Origin: Prosopocoilus inquinatus
Taxonomy: Eukaryota > Arthropoda > Insecta > Coleoptera > Lucanidae
Assembly: GCA_036172665.1 (NCBI GenBank)
Contig: CM069873.1
Coordinates: 32,974,001 to 33,038,000 of the forward strand
Reading direction: 5' to 3'
Length of the DNA: 64,000 nt
The notes beneath the pieces are model-generated. The model worked only from the letters and a program-made list of their open reading frames with translations, had not been told where the DNA came from and made no database searches. Made by a program: the position numbers and the translations under genes. Shown piece after piece: positions 30,306 to 43,199 of the stretch. Position 1 is the stretch's first letter; the number at the start of each line of letters is the position of its first letter.

Positions 30306-31690
30306 GTATTAAAAATGAATAATAAATTATTATTATATTGGAACAAGTAGCGGTGGTTTGTTTAACAGGAAGAAATTAGTAGTTGAACTAACATAATTTG
30401 AAAACAATACAAATTTCTCTATAAAAATTAAAAAAATAACATAAATTCATAAAATATACAGGGTGTTAATAAAAAAACCTGGACAAAATTTGGCAGGTGA
30501 TAGGAGAGTTCAAAACAAGAAAAAAATTCTAATAAATTCTTATCCAATACACAATACAGATACATGTTCCCTCTTCTGGAATTTTAATTTTTTACATAAA
30601 ATTTGGAACAAATAAATTAAATAAAAATTTTCTGACGTAGCACTGGCCACCGTACGACTTCCGGTTTCAACGGAAATTACATCAACTTTCTTATTCGAAT
30701 TGGAACGGCTTTTACATTTTTATATATTTAGAAACCACAGGTTATTGTGAGTCCGAATACGTGTGACTTGGTAATTTTGGTTTCCAGGACAACGAAATTA
30801 TTTTGTTTTTTTTTCAAAGCTATAAATCATGTATTTTCGTTCTAATGCGATTAAGTAATTCGAGAAAGCCATTCCTTTGGGGAAGCGGCTGACTAGTTAC
30901 TAATATTGCCCGTGGCGACGGCGACCCACTTACAGATATTTATAACTCTTTCGGCATTCAACTTAAACCCGGAGAAACGCAGAAAATCCAATCCCAAAGA
31001 GCTGGTCAGAATCCGAACACTCACCGATACATGAAAATTGTTTTTCTCAGATAGAATCCACACATACCAGGAAACGATTCAAACGCACGCCTAATCGTTT
31101 GAACAAGCATTCAACAACCAACAAAAATAAATGTTGAGAAGTATATTAACAGAACTTATGTGAGAAATAAAAGACTTTAGAAACAAGCAGCTTTATCAAA
31201 AGCAAACAACCAGTTTAGGATACGTCAAGATATTTTCAATTTTGTTTCTCTTAACTAAAAACTTACTTCATTCTTTATCTTAACCAAAACTGAAACTAAA
31301 TCATTATGAAAACTGGAGGGCATATCACAATACCATGGCTAGCTTAAACCATATAGTTCATTGTCATTTATAGTTTCTGCGGCTAGAGTTGCTTCTCATC
31401 CTTACCAAAAATTGTGGAGACACCATTTAAGCGTTAGTACAAATTAGGCAAATTTTACCATAGACGATAGTTTTTAACGGTCAATAAAGTACTTACTTCA
31501 GTTACAAAATCCTGTTTTAATTAAGCCAGAACTATCATTTTTTTTAATTCTAAACATGACGGTACATTATTATATTTATTTAAACACCCTCTTACTTACA
31601 TTAGTAAATTACATTAATACTAATAATAAACTATATTATAATTCATCGAACAAGACTGTTATTATGAATTTAATTAAGTTCGTTTAACGT
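30306..31690. other. Non-coding sequence
   Basis: No gene seen. A MITE-like end, ACAGGGTGTTAATAAAAAAA, lies at about 30460 without a clear partner. Confidence 0.4.
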
Positions 31691-31773
31691 TCCTTTTTTA
31701 AAAGAGAAGCCGCAAGTGAGTTGTACATAAGTTGACTATCGGATACAACGGACTGGATAATGACAAACCATAA

Positions 31774-31992
31774 CAGTAACGAACAGATAAAACAGCGACA
31801 ACCTACAATCGCTTTTTGACCTGACATTGCAGTAGGATAGACAAATTGAAGCGGATTTGCTCCTAATAAGACCCCCATGCTAGGCGGTCATGCTTATTAG
31901 GAGCAAATCCGCTTCAATTTGTCTATCCTACTGCAATGTCAGGTCAAAAAGCGATCATAGGATGTCGCTGTTTTATCTGTTCATCACTATTA
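31774..31992. repeat. Near-perfect palindrome, foldback family
   Basis: Arms of about 97 bp (31774-31870 and 31889-31992) share GAACAGATAAAACAGCGACA and GATAGACAAATTGAAGCGGA and pair with only a few mismatches around an 18-bp loop. Related to the inverted repeat at 6065-6312 (both carry TGCAATGTMAGGTCA and lead into the ACAAGTCGTTTT module). Confidence 0.85.
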
Positions 31993-31999
31993 CATCGCA

Positions 32000-32705
32000 A
32001 TTGCAAATAAATTGGACAAGTCGTTTTTGATCTGCAGTGGGAATGTCGAGCTTACGGGGGTTTATGTCTATTGCCACAGTTTTAAACGCAATTATAATTC
32101 CCCCCAGGTCGCTGTAATCCTTAGCATATTTTTAAGTTACCGTGGTTACAGAAGCCAAAGTATTAATTCGATTTCTTTTTTAATTAAACGTTTAAATTTC
32201 GTTTGCGGTCATCCCAGACGAACCAACAGGACAATTTGTGATAAAAATAAGGTAAGAGAGAATGATAAGCGAAAAGTGCACTTTCTCGGCTATCACGGCC
32301 GCGCGGCCTTATTAAGCGCCGGGGCGAAAAACGATTCGCGCAAACGTGGTCGTAATTTATAGAAAGAAAATCACAAATAGTCCGTTTATTCTTCTAGAAT
32401 AGCCCCAAACTAGTATCTTGGGCAAGAATGCAGCTCAATGTATTAGATTATTTAATTTCCTGAACAATACTTAAACCGTTAACGTAGAAATATTTTTAAA
32501 TTACGCGCCTTTTTTTATTTTAATTCCCCCCAGGCCGCGTGAGGCGCGCATTTTGTTGCTCAACATATACAACGTTGGTTTTGACATCTAATATATCTTT
32601 TATCTATGGTCGACCTACGTCTCTGCTGATGAAGCCCCAAACAGGGCTGAAACAGCTGTACAGAGGCTGCTCGAGGTTTTCACTGCAATCAAAAACGATT
32701 TGCAA
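32000..32705. mobile_element. Hairpin module split by a 540-bp insertion
   Basis: Compared with the module at 48668-48830 (inverted), the sequence runs GGACAAGTCGTTTT...TGGGAATGTCGAGCT at 32014-32053, then resumes at about 32604 with CTACGTCTCTGCTGATGAAG, AGGGCTGAAACAGCTGTACA and AAAACGATTTGCA. The intervening segment has the boundary sequences GTCGAGCTTA and GTCGACCTAC, an imperfect duplication, and includes a GC-rich palindrome CGGCCGCGCGGCC. The inserted piece has no coding pattern. Confidence 0.7.
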
Positions 32706-32710
32706 CAAAA

Positions 32711-34270
32711 TTCTTCATAAGAGTAACGTCATACCTGCTCGTAACACGCCATCTATACCAATGAAGTTTCACTTTAATCGGAAATCAACTAATTCGAGTT
32801 GAAAATACGTCGGTGCATGAATTATATTTTAATCACGGATTAACTAACACAAATTAATGCATAAATTTCAGCTGTCAGTCATCATATGTCAGTGAGCAAC
32901 TCAGCGTTTATTAACGTATTGGGATGTACTGGAACATACAAATTATGTCTTCTTCTGAAGAAAGAGATTCCTACGGTTGATCCTCGGATTCAGATTATAC
33001 CAAGACCGAAAGTTTCAAAAAAAAGGACTAACTCATTATTGATTTACGCTGATCTAGATTTTAAAAGGCGTTAAAGATTTTCAAAAGAAGTGGCGCAAGA
33101 AATGCATGTATTAAATAATATACACTCCCCGTCACGAAGCAAGCGTCACAGCTAGTAATGACGTCAAAATAGGTAGATGTTGCCACGAGCAATGGCATTG
33201 CCATCTTGATATTACACCATTTTCCGTCGGGCAAAAATTAACATATGACGATAAAGGGGTTTTGACGTTTCTCTCAATCAATAAACCAACGTAAATCCCG
33301 TTAGTTCAACTGATTGAATCCAAGCATAAGGGGACGGGATGCTCTCGTGAAGAATATGAGAAGTTATTACCGCAGTTATTATATATTGGCTAAATTACAC
33401 TCTACACGACGAAGAACTACTATTTCAATAAAGCATTTTTTGTCCGTTGGAGAACAATACGTGTGTCTGTAAAGATTGCTGGCTAAAGACCTGGATGTGT
33501 ATTGAGATGGCAATGGTAGTGGAACCAAACAGAAATTTAAATGAAACGTCATGCAGTAAAAACGATAATAGGTTCTTTTATTTAGTTGTTAATAATTACT
33601 TTTCGGATTGCTAGAATAAAATTAGGAAGTAATTGAACTTGAAGAGTACGACCCACTTTACAGTCAATAAAACTACATTGACATACAACTGTCAGACACA
33701 TGAAACACGAAACAAATTACTAAGGTTATGTACGAATGTTTGTTTATACTTGACAACATGGTGGATATATTGCCAACTGCATTCTCATTTTCAATGAATA
33801 ATTAATTCAATGCTTAGGACATTTTACACATTTCTCTAGTATTTTAAGATGGTACGAGTTTACGTCATTAATGACGTATTACTCTTGATTGCTGATTTTG
33901 ACTATAAAAATGCCAAATGACTAAACTTTGAGAGGTTATTAACCGAATACCAACATTGCTGTGGCTCCTTTTTTAAAATTCTGGATCACATCCCACTAAG
34001 CAAAATTTCATTTTTGAAACATTTCTGAACCTTTGTGTTAAAGTACTTTTAGATCTCAAATATGATGCACAAACTTCTCATTACATTAAAATAAAGTTTT
34101 TTTCCTTAATTCGCTTTTGACCAAAACCCAATAATAAGAAAGTTACAGCATTTTAACTTTCTTAGTTTCTGCTTTAATTTGCACCTTTAGCTTCTTAATT
34201 AATAAAAAATCTTTCACAAAATGTAACTTTATTGTTAAATAAACTCTTAATTTATCAAAACCACTAATCA
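32711..34270. other. Non-coding sequence
   Basis: No gene or bounded element recognised. Short open frames lack domains. Confidence 0.4.
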
Positions 34271-34797
34271 CCCATTAGACCGTAATAGGACCGTATCCGG
34301 ACAGACACAGTCAAAAAAACATTCTAACAACCGTATCGGCTCCGACAGGCTTCAGACCATGCCGGGCCCAGCCAGACAAATTTGCCGGCGACGAAATTCT
34401 CCGAACCATTGTTTAGCAACGACATGCCATTTGATTACATTCGGCAGCAAATCAGTGTCAAATTTATTTTAGAAAGGGCAATACGCGAACATGCACATTG
34501 AAGGGTGAAATAGAATATGAGTTCTCTAGTTAGTAGTTATTTAGAAACTTAAGAAAATAACGACAGTGTTGTATCTATCCTAATTTTTCTTAATAAGTAC
34601 CAAAACGCTTCAAAAGATAAAATATAATAACTATTAACCAATTAGATCACATAAATATATATTTTTTGAGGTTTAATGGTACTGTGATTATATTTTAGAG
34701 AAGAAAAATGTACTATTGTCAAAACGGAAGCTCTTTTATTTATATTATTTTTAATTATAACTACCTTTTATTTTATCATAACCTACTATCAATACGT

Positions 34798-34843
34798 AAC
34801 TTTTGTAAATCTGAACAGTAAAACTGTCTAACACAACACTCCC
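34798..34843 (-). repeat. Start of a copia 3' LTR
   Basis: Minus strand reads AAAAGTGGGAG (polypurine tract) then TGTTGTGTTAGACAGTTTTA. The same 45-bp LTR start occurs at 36165-36211, on the other side of the pol fragment, so a rearrangement joined LTR sequence to the middle of pol. Confidence 0.7.
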
Positions 34844-34860
34844 ACTTTTACTTTACAGAT

Positions 34861-36170
34861 TTACAGAAATGAAGTAATAGACAAAGCATTACAATTTGTT
34901 TTAAATTTTTCACGTGGAAGTGCTTTCGTTAGAAAGTCAGCCAACTGTTCCTGTGATGAAACGTAAATTGTATTTAGTGTCCCATTTTCTAAACACTTGC
35001 GAATATAATGATATTTCACGTCTATGTGCTTAGTTAATTTATGAAATTCAACACTTTTTGCAAGTTTTATGGCACTTTGATTGTCCAACATTAGTGGTGT
35101 AGGCTGTTCTAGAGGACCTGTTAATTCTTGAAGTAATGCTCTAAGCCACACAATTTCCTGAGCTGCATTCGAAGCTGCGACATATTCTGCTTTCGTGGTA
35201 GACTGAGATACCTACGCATTTTTGTAGTTGTGATGACCAAGTTATTGGACCATTAGCCATAGTACTTACATAACCAGATGTAGATTTGCGTGTATCTAAG
35301 TCTCCAGCGAAATCAGCATCAGAGTACATTTTTAGCTCGCATTTGTCGCCGCTGTAAACAATTCCTACATCTCTAGTTCCTTGGAGATACCTAAATATTC
35401 TTTTCACAGCTAACCATTGTTCCCTAGTTGGATTGCTCAAAAATCGACTTGCTTTGCTCACAGCAAACATGATGTCTGGACGAGAAATAATTGCTACGAA
35501 TATCAGACTGCCTACTGCTTCACGATACGGTACCTCAGTGTTCATGTGTTCGTCAGTGTTTGAGGTTTTCTTGATTTCAAAATTTGTACCTGGATCAGCC
35601 GGTGTAGAATTCGGTTTACATTCCTGCATATTAAATTTCTGCAATATTTTGCTGATATAATTTTTCTGTGAAATAAATAATTTTCTCCCTTCTCTGTCTC
35701 TCTTAATTTCAAGTCCAATGTAATAATTCGGTTTATTGGTTTTAATTTCAAATCTGGAACCCAGTTCTGTCAATATTGCGTCGATAATTTTTTTCTTCTT
35801 GCATATAATAAGTCCATCATCAACATAAAGTGCAAGAAATACAACCTCATCTTGAATAACTGCTTTGAAAATACATTTATCTGCTTCAAGTTCCTTAAAT
35901 TTGAAGATCCTCAGAAATTCAGTAAATTTCTTATTCCAGCACCTAGGAGATTGCTTTAGGCCATACAGACTTTTGCGTAATCTGCATACCAAATCTGAAT
36001 TGTTGGTTTTAAATCCCTCTGGCTGTTTCATGTAGATTTCCTCTTCTAAATCCCCAATAGGAAAGCAGTCTTGACATCAAACTGGCAAATTTCCATATCA
36101 TTTACAGTAGCTAATGCTAAAAGTACTCGAATAGATTCGTATCTAACTACTGGCGAAAAAATCAATACTA
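34861..36170 (-). pseudogene. Ty1/copia pol fragment (reverse transcriptase and RNase H)
   Basis: Minus-strand frames read copia RT: FSPVVRYESIRVLLALATV, QFDVKTAFL (first catalytic Asp), GDLEEEIYMKQPEGF, RKSLYGLKQSPRCWN, ALYVDDGLIIC (YVDD), then RNase H with MYSDADFAGDLDTRKSTSGY and the end MLDNQSAIKLAKSVEFHKLT, KHIDVKYHYIR, LADFLTKALPREKF. Frameshifts near 36060 and near 35205. Gag, protease and integrase are missing. It is inside the long-TIR element and probably inserted there as a complete copy before decay. Confidence 0.92.
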
Positions 36171-37005
36171 ACTTTTGTAAATCTGAACAGTAAAACTGTC
36201 TAACACAACAATATTTACGAACACATTCTATTAACTTTTCGTCCTCCGTAGTTCGTATAAAGTTCGTAAAATTATGTCAAACCGTTGCTATGTATTATGT
36301 ATATATGTTGTTAATAAATAAGTTTTAAAAATAAAATGTTTCATTTTACAACATTAGTATAAACCAAAAGCTGTTTCTCGGCTAAAACTAGAATGGCTAT
36401 ACATCCAACATTGCACTCAATCGTCCCGAAATGTAAGCAATGAACCCGCAAACATGTTTGACCAGCAGTTATCCAGCATTCGGCAAAACATTGCTGTTCA
36501 GTATTATTCTATATTCAAGAAGTTAGAAACAATTTATTGCTGTATCTTACCTTATGTATTAAGAAAAATTACATGTGGCGCAGCTTTCTACAACTTTTTA
36601 AAAGATAATGAAAAAGTTCTTGTGAATGAACAAACTCTAGAAGCTTTTTGGCATTTATTAAGAAAAATTAGGATAGATACAACACTGTCGTTATTTTCTT
36701 AAGTTTCTAAATAACTACTAACTAGAGAACTCATATTCTATTTCACCCTTCAATGTGCATGTTCGCGTAATGCATTTATTTGTTGAAAAATCTGGTTGCC
36801 CTTTCTAAAATAAATTTGACAGTGATTTGGGCTGCCGATGCCGAATGTAATGAAATGGCATGTCGTTGCTAAGCACCGGTTCGGAGAATTTCGTCGCCGG
36901 CAAATTTGTCTGGCCGAGCCCGGCACGGTCTGAAGCCTGTCGGAGACGATACGGGCGTTTTTTGACTGTGTCGGTCCGGATACGGTCCTATTACGGTTTA
37001 ATGGG

Positions 37006-37588
37006 CGAACTCCTTTAATCTGTTTCCTAGTTTTGTTTTTAATTAGTAGGCAGTGCACAACGACTTGAAAAACGTGACTACATTTTTTAAAATAGTTGTT
37101 TATTTTAAAGTAGTGTTCAATTAACTCACAAATGCCCCAAGTTTGAATTTAAAACGTAAAATATTGCTACAGGCAGTAACTTTTACTTCTTCATTAATTT
37201 CACTTTAAATTCTTGTAAGTTTTTAGTTATTCATTTATTCAATTTTACCAAAAATTTATTAAGAAAATAGCTTTAATTTGATCTCCTCTACCTACCCTTT
37301 TAATCTCCTCCGTAGGTTATGAGCAAGGCCTCGAATCTGAGGGTCCAAACTCAGAGGCGTTGTATTCCGCGCGCGGCGTGGCTCGATTTCTCCCTGCATT
37401 TCCGATAGGCACGGGGATTCTACGATCGAATTCTGCGTCTCATTAATTTTGATTTTGACGATTCGACATTTATTTGATTGCTCAGTCTCTCCGTAAATAA
37501 TGAAGAGTTCAAAATTTACCTAGAGAAAGCGTCTCTCACAACCTGTTATGTTGAGAGATCATTTTCTCGCTTTAAAACACAAGACATT
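37006..37588. other. Non-coding sequence
   Basis: No gene seen. A moderately CpG-containing patch near 37360-37400 is not followed by a recognisable first exon. Confidence 0.4.
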
Positions 37589-37596
37589 CTCATGGC

Positions 37597-39854
37597 TAAA
37601 GAGCGGATTCTATGCTAAATGCATATTGCATGCATATTTTGCATATTTGAGCATTTTGTTCAATTTTCGCATATTTCTTAAAAACGTGCATATATATGCA
37701 TATTTGAAAGAATTTGTGTCGAAGTGAATAAATTTTTTTCCTGAATTCTTAATTCGTCAGAACATGTTGTTGCATTAATTAGGGTCTAGTTTGCACCCTT
37801 CTTGGGCTTAAGCAGGCAGAATTTTCCAAGTAGTGAATTAGGGATTTCCAAGTACTTTCTTAACGATGCGGTGGGGCGTTCATGTTTGCAATATTGTTTC
37901 ATCACTTCTTCACGGATTATTAGTCGGTTATTGCTGCGAACGTTTAGTTCTTCCGTAAAAGTATTTTTGTTTGTGAGAAGTGCAATATGCCGAAAGACAA
38001 TTCGAGCCTGGTTAATTCCTGGATCAGAAGCTATCCCGAGCTTGCTTACACCAATGGAAGCGTATTCTGTAAAGCCTGTAGTAAAATGGTAAGTTTTAAG
38101 TTTGTTTTCTTCCTCCTTAGGTAAATATTTGCTTGGTTCTTGAATATTGAAAGTTCAGACAGTTTAAAAAAATTCAAGTTCTTGTTGTAGATACCAACCC
38201 AACGAAAATTTTCGGTCACACAACATGTCGGGACAGAACTACACAAGTCAAAATGCAAGAAGATGAATGAATCGAAAACATTTCCATTACCCTTAGACAG
38301 TGGACCGTCGTTGATGACTTCATCTAATGAACAACAAGAATTTAATGCTGATTTATGCGAGGCGATGATTTGTGCAAACATACCTTTGAAAAAACTGCAA
38401 AATTCTATTTTTAAAAGTTTTTTTGGAAAAATATACCAAGAAAAATGTTCCCGATGAAAGTACGTTAAGAAAAAATTACGTGCCTCGCATCTACAACGAT
38501 ACTCTAAAAGAAGTCAAGAAAATCGTAGAAAATCAATATATTTATTTTATTGTGGATAAAACTACTGATTCTTGTGGGCGTTACATTGTAAATTTGTTAA
38601 TAGGGTCTTTGCGGGAAGATAAACCTATTGAATCTTATTTAATAGCCTGTACACAGTTAGACAAAACTAATCATTTAAGTATTTTAAGATCTGTTAATGA
38701 ATGTTTTATGAAATTTTTCTCACCTAATGTAGTTTCCACTGAAAAAATTTTACTTATGGTATCAGATGCTGCCCCTTACATGGTTAAAGCCGGGCAGCAA
38801 TTTAAAATAATTTATAAAAATTTAGTTCACGTGAGTTGTTTAGCTCATGGATGTAACAGAGTAGCTGAACATATTAGATGTGAATTTTCTGATGTAAATC
38901 TACTAATTAGTACCATTAAAAAAATATTTGTCAAAAGTCCCCTACGAGTTCAGTTGTACAGGGAAAAATTGCCGAATGTACCTTTACCTCCCGAACCAGT
39001 GTTGACTAGGTGGGGAACTTGGTTGGAAGCGGCAATGTTTTATGCTGAACATTTTGTAGCAATTAAGGAATTGGTTGTAGAGTTTAATGCCCAAGATAGT
39101 GCTGCTATTGCAAAGGCACAAAATATTGTAACAAAAACTTCATTGGTAAATCAACTGAACTTCATCAAAATGCATTACAGTTTTGTAATACAAACTATAA
39201 ACAATTTAGAAAAACCGAAAATGTAATAGAATCCGTTAAAATTGTTAAAGAGTTTAAAGAGAATATTTCAAAAGTTCCAGGTAAAATCGGCAGTTCAGTA
39301 AATAAAAAATGTTTATCCGTTTTAGATAAAAATAGCGGCTTCAAAACCCTTGAGGAAATTTACGAAATTTTGAATGGAAACTTTGAAATTGACTTAAGTG
39401 TAGAATTTTCAGCTATGAGTCACTTTAAATATGCCCCAATTACCTCCGTGGATGTTGAAAGGAGTTTTTCAATTTATAAAAATATTTTGTCAGATAAAAG
39501 GCAAAATTTCCTGGTAGAGAACTTGGAAAAACACATTGTTGTAAATTATAATCGAAGATTTTTTTAGTCGTTATAATATTTACTTAATAATGTACATACA
39601 TAATATACATACTTCCTTCATATAAGCGTTTACAAATAAATGTAAATAAATTGTATAAAATATAATGTTTTTTATTTGAATAAGAATGCCCATAGAACAC
39701 AGTAGACCAGTTATTGCATTATTTAAAGTGTTCGGCCTATCTTGCACATATTTCGCCATTTTTAGTGCATATATATGTGCATATTTCATCATTTTTTAGT
39801 GCATATATATGCGCATATTTCATCAAAATTACTCGCATATAAATCCGCTCTCTA
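37597..39854 (+). mobile_element. hAT transposon, complete ends, 2.26 kb
   Basis: Ends TAAAGAGCGGATTCTATGC (left) and the inverse of TAGAGAGCGGATTTATATGC (right), flanked by an exact 8-bp duplication CTCATGGC (37589-37596 and 39855-39862). Subterminal GCATATATATGC-type motifs repeat at both ends. Encodes one transposase on the plus strand. Confidence 0.95.
37987..39567 (+). pseudogene. hAT transposase with BED-like zinc finger, two frameshifts
   Basis: Exon 1 (37987-38088, MPKDNSSLVNSWIRSYPELA, ending SVFCKACSKM) joins exon 2 at 38191 across a GTAAGT...TAG intron. The joined C-x2-C...H-x5-H gives a BED-like finger split by the intron. Then come the catalytic landmarks: FIVDKTTDSC (first Asp), MVSDAAPYM (second Asp), SCLAHGCNRVAEHI (CxxH), LTRWGTWLEAAMFYAEHF (RW), and at the end APITSVDVERSFSIYKNILS, the hAT dimerisation region. 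One-base shifts near 38425 (T-run) and near 39215 break the frame. It would excise and insert hAT elements with 8-bp duplications. Domain order and length fit short insect hAT proteins. Confidence 0.9.
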
Positions 39855-39862
39855 CTCATGGC

Positions 39863-40213
39863 AAATCGAAACGAACGAACGAACGAAAATTTGGAACGTT
39901 ATTTAATAATTAATAATTTAATAACGATTAATAGCTGAGAAATTTTAGTATTTTCTTCCCTATTCGAATTTCGAATACCTGAGAATACTCAAACCGGGCA
40001 AACGAACGATTCAGATCTGCGCTACATCGGGGGTGTTACGATGCGTAATCGGCATCTGGGAGACTAGACGAGCTATTTTCCTCGATGCTGTAGTTATGAG
40101 ACACCCAATATATCGGAGACATACAGCTATAGATGTTTCTGATATTCGTATTTTCAAATATTTCAGAGATAGTTCGACATGTCTGAAGAAAATATTTTGA
40201 TTTTGCTTTAATA
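39863..40213. other. Non-coding sequence
   Basis: Nothing recognised. Confidence 0.4.
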
Positions 40214-40421
40214 ACTGTCGCCGCCAAAAAAAGTGACGTAAGTTTAATAATGCGAAGAATTTTTCTGGGTGGTGAAATTATGAACTGACACTTACTGATG
40301 ATAAGACAAAAATGGAACGTGAATTTAGTTCATTTGTTTGTCATGCCTAAATTACAGTTCATAATTACCCAATAAAAGTCCTATTGTTAAGAAAAGCGTC
40401 CACCTTTTTGGCGGCGACAGT
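40214..40421. mobile_element. MITE with ACTGTCGCCGCC ends
   Basis: Inverted ends ACTGTCGCCGCCAAAAA (40214) and its inverse ending at 40421, with TA next to each end (slightly offset on the left). About 208 bp, no coding capacity; probably Tc1/mariner type. Confidence 0.75.
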
Positions 40422-40988
40422 ACCTGGTTGAATTCTGCTTATAATAATAAAGTCTACAGTAAATGTTTTCCAAAAAAGCACTCTTTTACCTTTTCTTACA
40501 AAATGCACGTCAAATGATAGTATAGTTTTCCCATTTTATAAAGGATTTTTTTTTTATGGCAGAGCAATAGTGATTATTCTAAATGTTAAGAAACTTACTG
40601 AAAGTCTTATAAACTCTTTTATTACCCTTTGAGCAGGAAGCGCTTTAAGAAAATACGTCGATTACGTAGAGGTAAACAAATAAATGTTCTAAAACTATAA
40701 CACAATAAATGGTTTATTTCTTAGTAGAATGCAGAAGTCGCAATATTTTGGTATTCTATAAATGCATGCAATCATCTCAAACTAAAATTACACTGTGATG
40801 TCCAAAGGTATACGGGGGAAATCATAAAAATGAAATTCCAACACGAGTAAAGGGACTTTATTTTAAAAGGTACAGGAAAAAGTCTTACGTGGTATTCAAA
40901 TTATTAACAATGATTAAAAAAAACAAATTAATATATTTGAGTGTAGCGTCCTCCTCGTTCGATACGTAATTTGGTTCTGTTGTGATAA
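40422..40988. other. Non-coding sequence
   Basis: Nothing recognised. Confidence 0.4.
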
Positions 40989-40996
40989 GTTGCAAC

Positions 40997-41250
40997 TAGA
41001 GATGTGCCAGGGAATAAACCCGGTGCATTGAAAGCACCCACATGGGTGCATTCAGCAGGGTGCATACATGAATGTACCGGGTGCATTCAAAAATTTGAAT
41101 TTCCCGCGCAAATCGTCATTTTGAAGCATTTTTTATGTCTTATGTAAATGTTGGCAACCGGGCAATGCATTCAATGCACCAGGTGCATTGTGGGTGCATT
41201 CCATGATTCCACCGGTGCTAGCGATTGCACCGGGTGGAATCCCATCTCTA
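40997..41250. mobile_element. hAT-type MITE, 254 bp
   Basis: Ends TAGAGATGTGCC and inverse of TAGAGATGGGAT, with an 8-bp duplication GTTGCAAC (40989-40996, 41251-41258). The interior is rich in GGTGCATT and its inverse AATGCACC, so the transcript could fold strongly. Confidence 0.9.
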
Positions 41251-41629
41251 GTTGCAACATTTCACAGCATCACAGGTGGGATTAGACGATGCGTTTAAAT
41301 ACTTTACTTTTCAAAAAGTTACACTAAAAGAAATGTCACGGCGTCATGTTTGGCGACTTTGATGGCTAACGAGTTTCAGAATATCTTCCTATTCATTTTC
41401 CGGGGAAGATTCCATCTAAGAAATTCTCTGTTCTTTTAACAAGATATTTTGTACATATAACAGATATCTCTCAGAATTTAAATTTTTCCTGAAGAATATG
41501 TTCCAATAATTTTATAATTTAAAAGATCTTCAAAAAAATAGATTTTGGGTAATCTTAAATATTTCAGCAATCCCTAATATGCGCGTGTGCGAGAAATGAC
41601 GTTTAATGCTTAGATTTTGCCAGATCTAT
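41251..41629. other. Non-coding sequence
   Basis: Nothing recognised. Confidence 0.4.
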
Positions 41630-41632
41630 ATT

Positions 41633-41769
41633 GGGCGCGTTCAGGGACGCTCAGCGGCTGAATTGCTTACTCAGCAGTCGTTTGTGATTGGCTATTACCT
41701 TAATGTAAACCAATCACAAACGATTGCTGAGTAAGCAACTCAGTCGCTGAGTGTCTACTGAACGCGCCC
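41633..41769. mobile_element. Palindromic MITE, Harbinger-like
   Basis: GGGCGCGTTCAG ends; almost the entire 137 bp folds back (AACCAATCACAAACGATTGC pairs with its inverse). ATT on both sides (41630-41632, 41770-41772) would be a 3-bp duplication, as in PIF/Harbinger elements. Confidence 0.85.
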
Positions 41770-41772
41770 ATT

Positions 41773-43104
41773 GTTTACATCACGTGGAGTGTTTGAATTG
41801 AATTCGAAATGTTAGTTTCTGTTTAGATTTCTAGGAATCTATGCGTGGCATAGTAAGAGGTATTAACGTATTATCAAATTTAAATTGTGTTCAAATTTAA
41901 ATAAATAAAACTCCGATAGTTTTTGACGGATTTGGACATACCTAAGTGGAAAAAGACAAAGAAGATTTCTGAATAATTTAAAATCTTTACCACAAATTTA
42001 ATGTCCAACAGATTTTCCAAAAAAATTAGTTTTACAGGGCAATCCCTTGGAACCGGAATGTATGCATTTCCTGTATTATATTTACCAGGTAAGAATAATA
42101 GTTTACGTATACAAAGCAAGAAAATTAAATGTGGAAATTTTATGTAGGATTCAAGGAGCCCCCAACACAGGAAAATTGTTTCTGGCAGTCACCACATCAA
42201 CAATAACCTGTTACACCTGAGAGAAACAAGGTCCGTGTACTTGCTTTATTAAAAGTGTAAATATTTAAGTCAATTATTATAGATGAACCACACCAGAAAC
42301 TTTATCTTCATGACATGGTAATTGTTTGGAGCAGACAGCTTAGTTATTGAATATGTAAGTGACAGTACACAGCAGAATTTAGTTGATTTAGTTATTTCTC
42401 TGAAATATGGTGCGGTGCTGATTTAGAAGGAAACAAAATAATAATCTATGAGGCATTTGTTGAAGTGTTCCCATCAACTTCTCGGGGAATAAATTATTCA
42501 ACAGGAATTGGTTTCGCAATTGCACCTGATAGTGATAAAAGAATTTTGTTATGTGAAATAAAGGTTGGTTTTGGAAATTAATCTAATAACAGCAGCTTGA
42601 TTAGCTGAACCTTCATCTGAAATTATGGCTACCACATGTAAACCTCAATCAGTCAGCAGTTGAATAATAATAATTCAATAGTTGACATAGTTCCTTGACA
42701 AAAGCGAACATACAGTTTCTTTCCACTTTCTATGAATTTTCTTCACAATAAATGTTAATGCATGATCAGTAAATACTAGGTCCTAGATGAGGTCCACTAA
42801 AATCTACAAAACCTCTAACAGGATCACTTTGTCGTATTCGAGGCCAGGAGGGAGTTCACACATTAGAACAATATTTCCCAGTCAATTTAGTTTTTGAACC
42901 AAGTTTAGATTGAGATTGATCTTAATATGTTTTGAATTGTTACTCTTAAGACTATTTTTGTTAAATAAATAGTTTTGTACCATTTTTTAATTTCTTATTA
43001 TTACTTTTTGTATTTAGCTACACGTTAATAAATCGTATCTTATAGAATTGTATCGTAATTTATATATCTCTTTTATTTCATTGATTTGATCAAACTTCAT
43101 ATAT
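41773..43104. other. Non-coding sequence
   Basis: No gene I can support. A plus-strand stretch near 42420-42580 reads weakly like protein (INYSTGIGFAIAPDSDKRIL) but has stops around it and no secure family. Confidence 0.4.
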
Positions 43105-43199
43105 AGTACACGTGAATTATTCAGTGAAAGGATAGTAAGTGATTACGTAAATACAAAGTAGTCACTTATTGTTCTTTCACCGAATAATTCACATGTACT
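43105..43199. mobile_element. Small palindromic MITE
   Basis: Arms of about 40 bp starting AGTACAYGTGAATTATTC, nearly perfect, with a short loop. Confidence 0.8.

Larger units (their letters stand above)
34271..37005. mobile_element. DNA element with ~340-bp terminal inverted repeats
   Basis: Left arm (34271 to about 34604, starting CCCATTAGACCGTAATAGGA) is the inverse of about 36653-37005. Shared internal blocks include GACAAATTTGCCGGCGACGA and GAACTCATATTCTATTTCAC. Superfamily unknown: no own transposase was found, and the interior mostly holds a copia fragment. Target duplication not resolved. Confidence 0.85.

Noticed and set aside
42420..42580. Plus-strand stretch reading GINYSTGIGFAIAPDSDKRI then LLCEIKVG, faintly like the end of a PARP catalytic domain
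   Set aside because: Catalytic blocks are missing, stops lie on both sides and the resemblance is to a few common residues only. A link to the TARG1-like domain would be tempting but is not supported.
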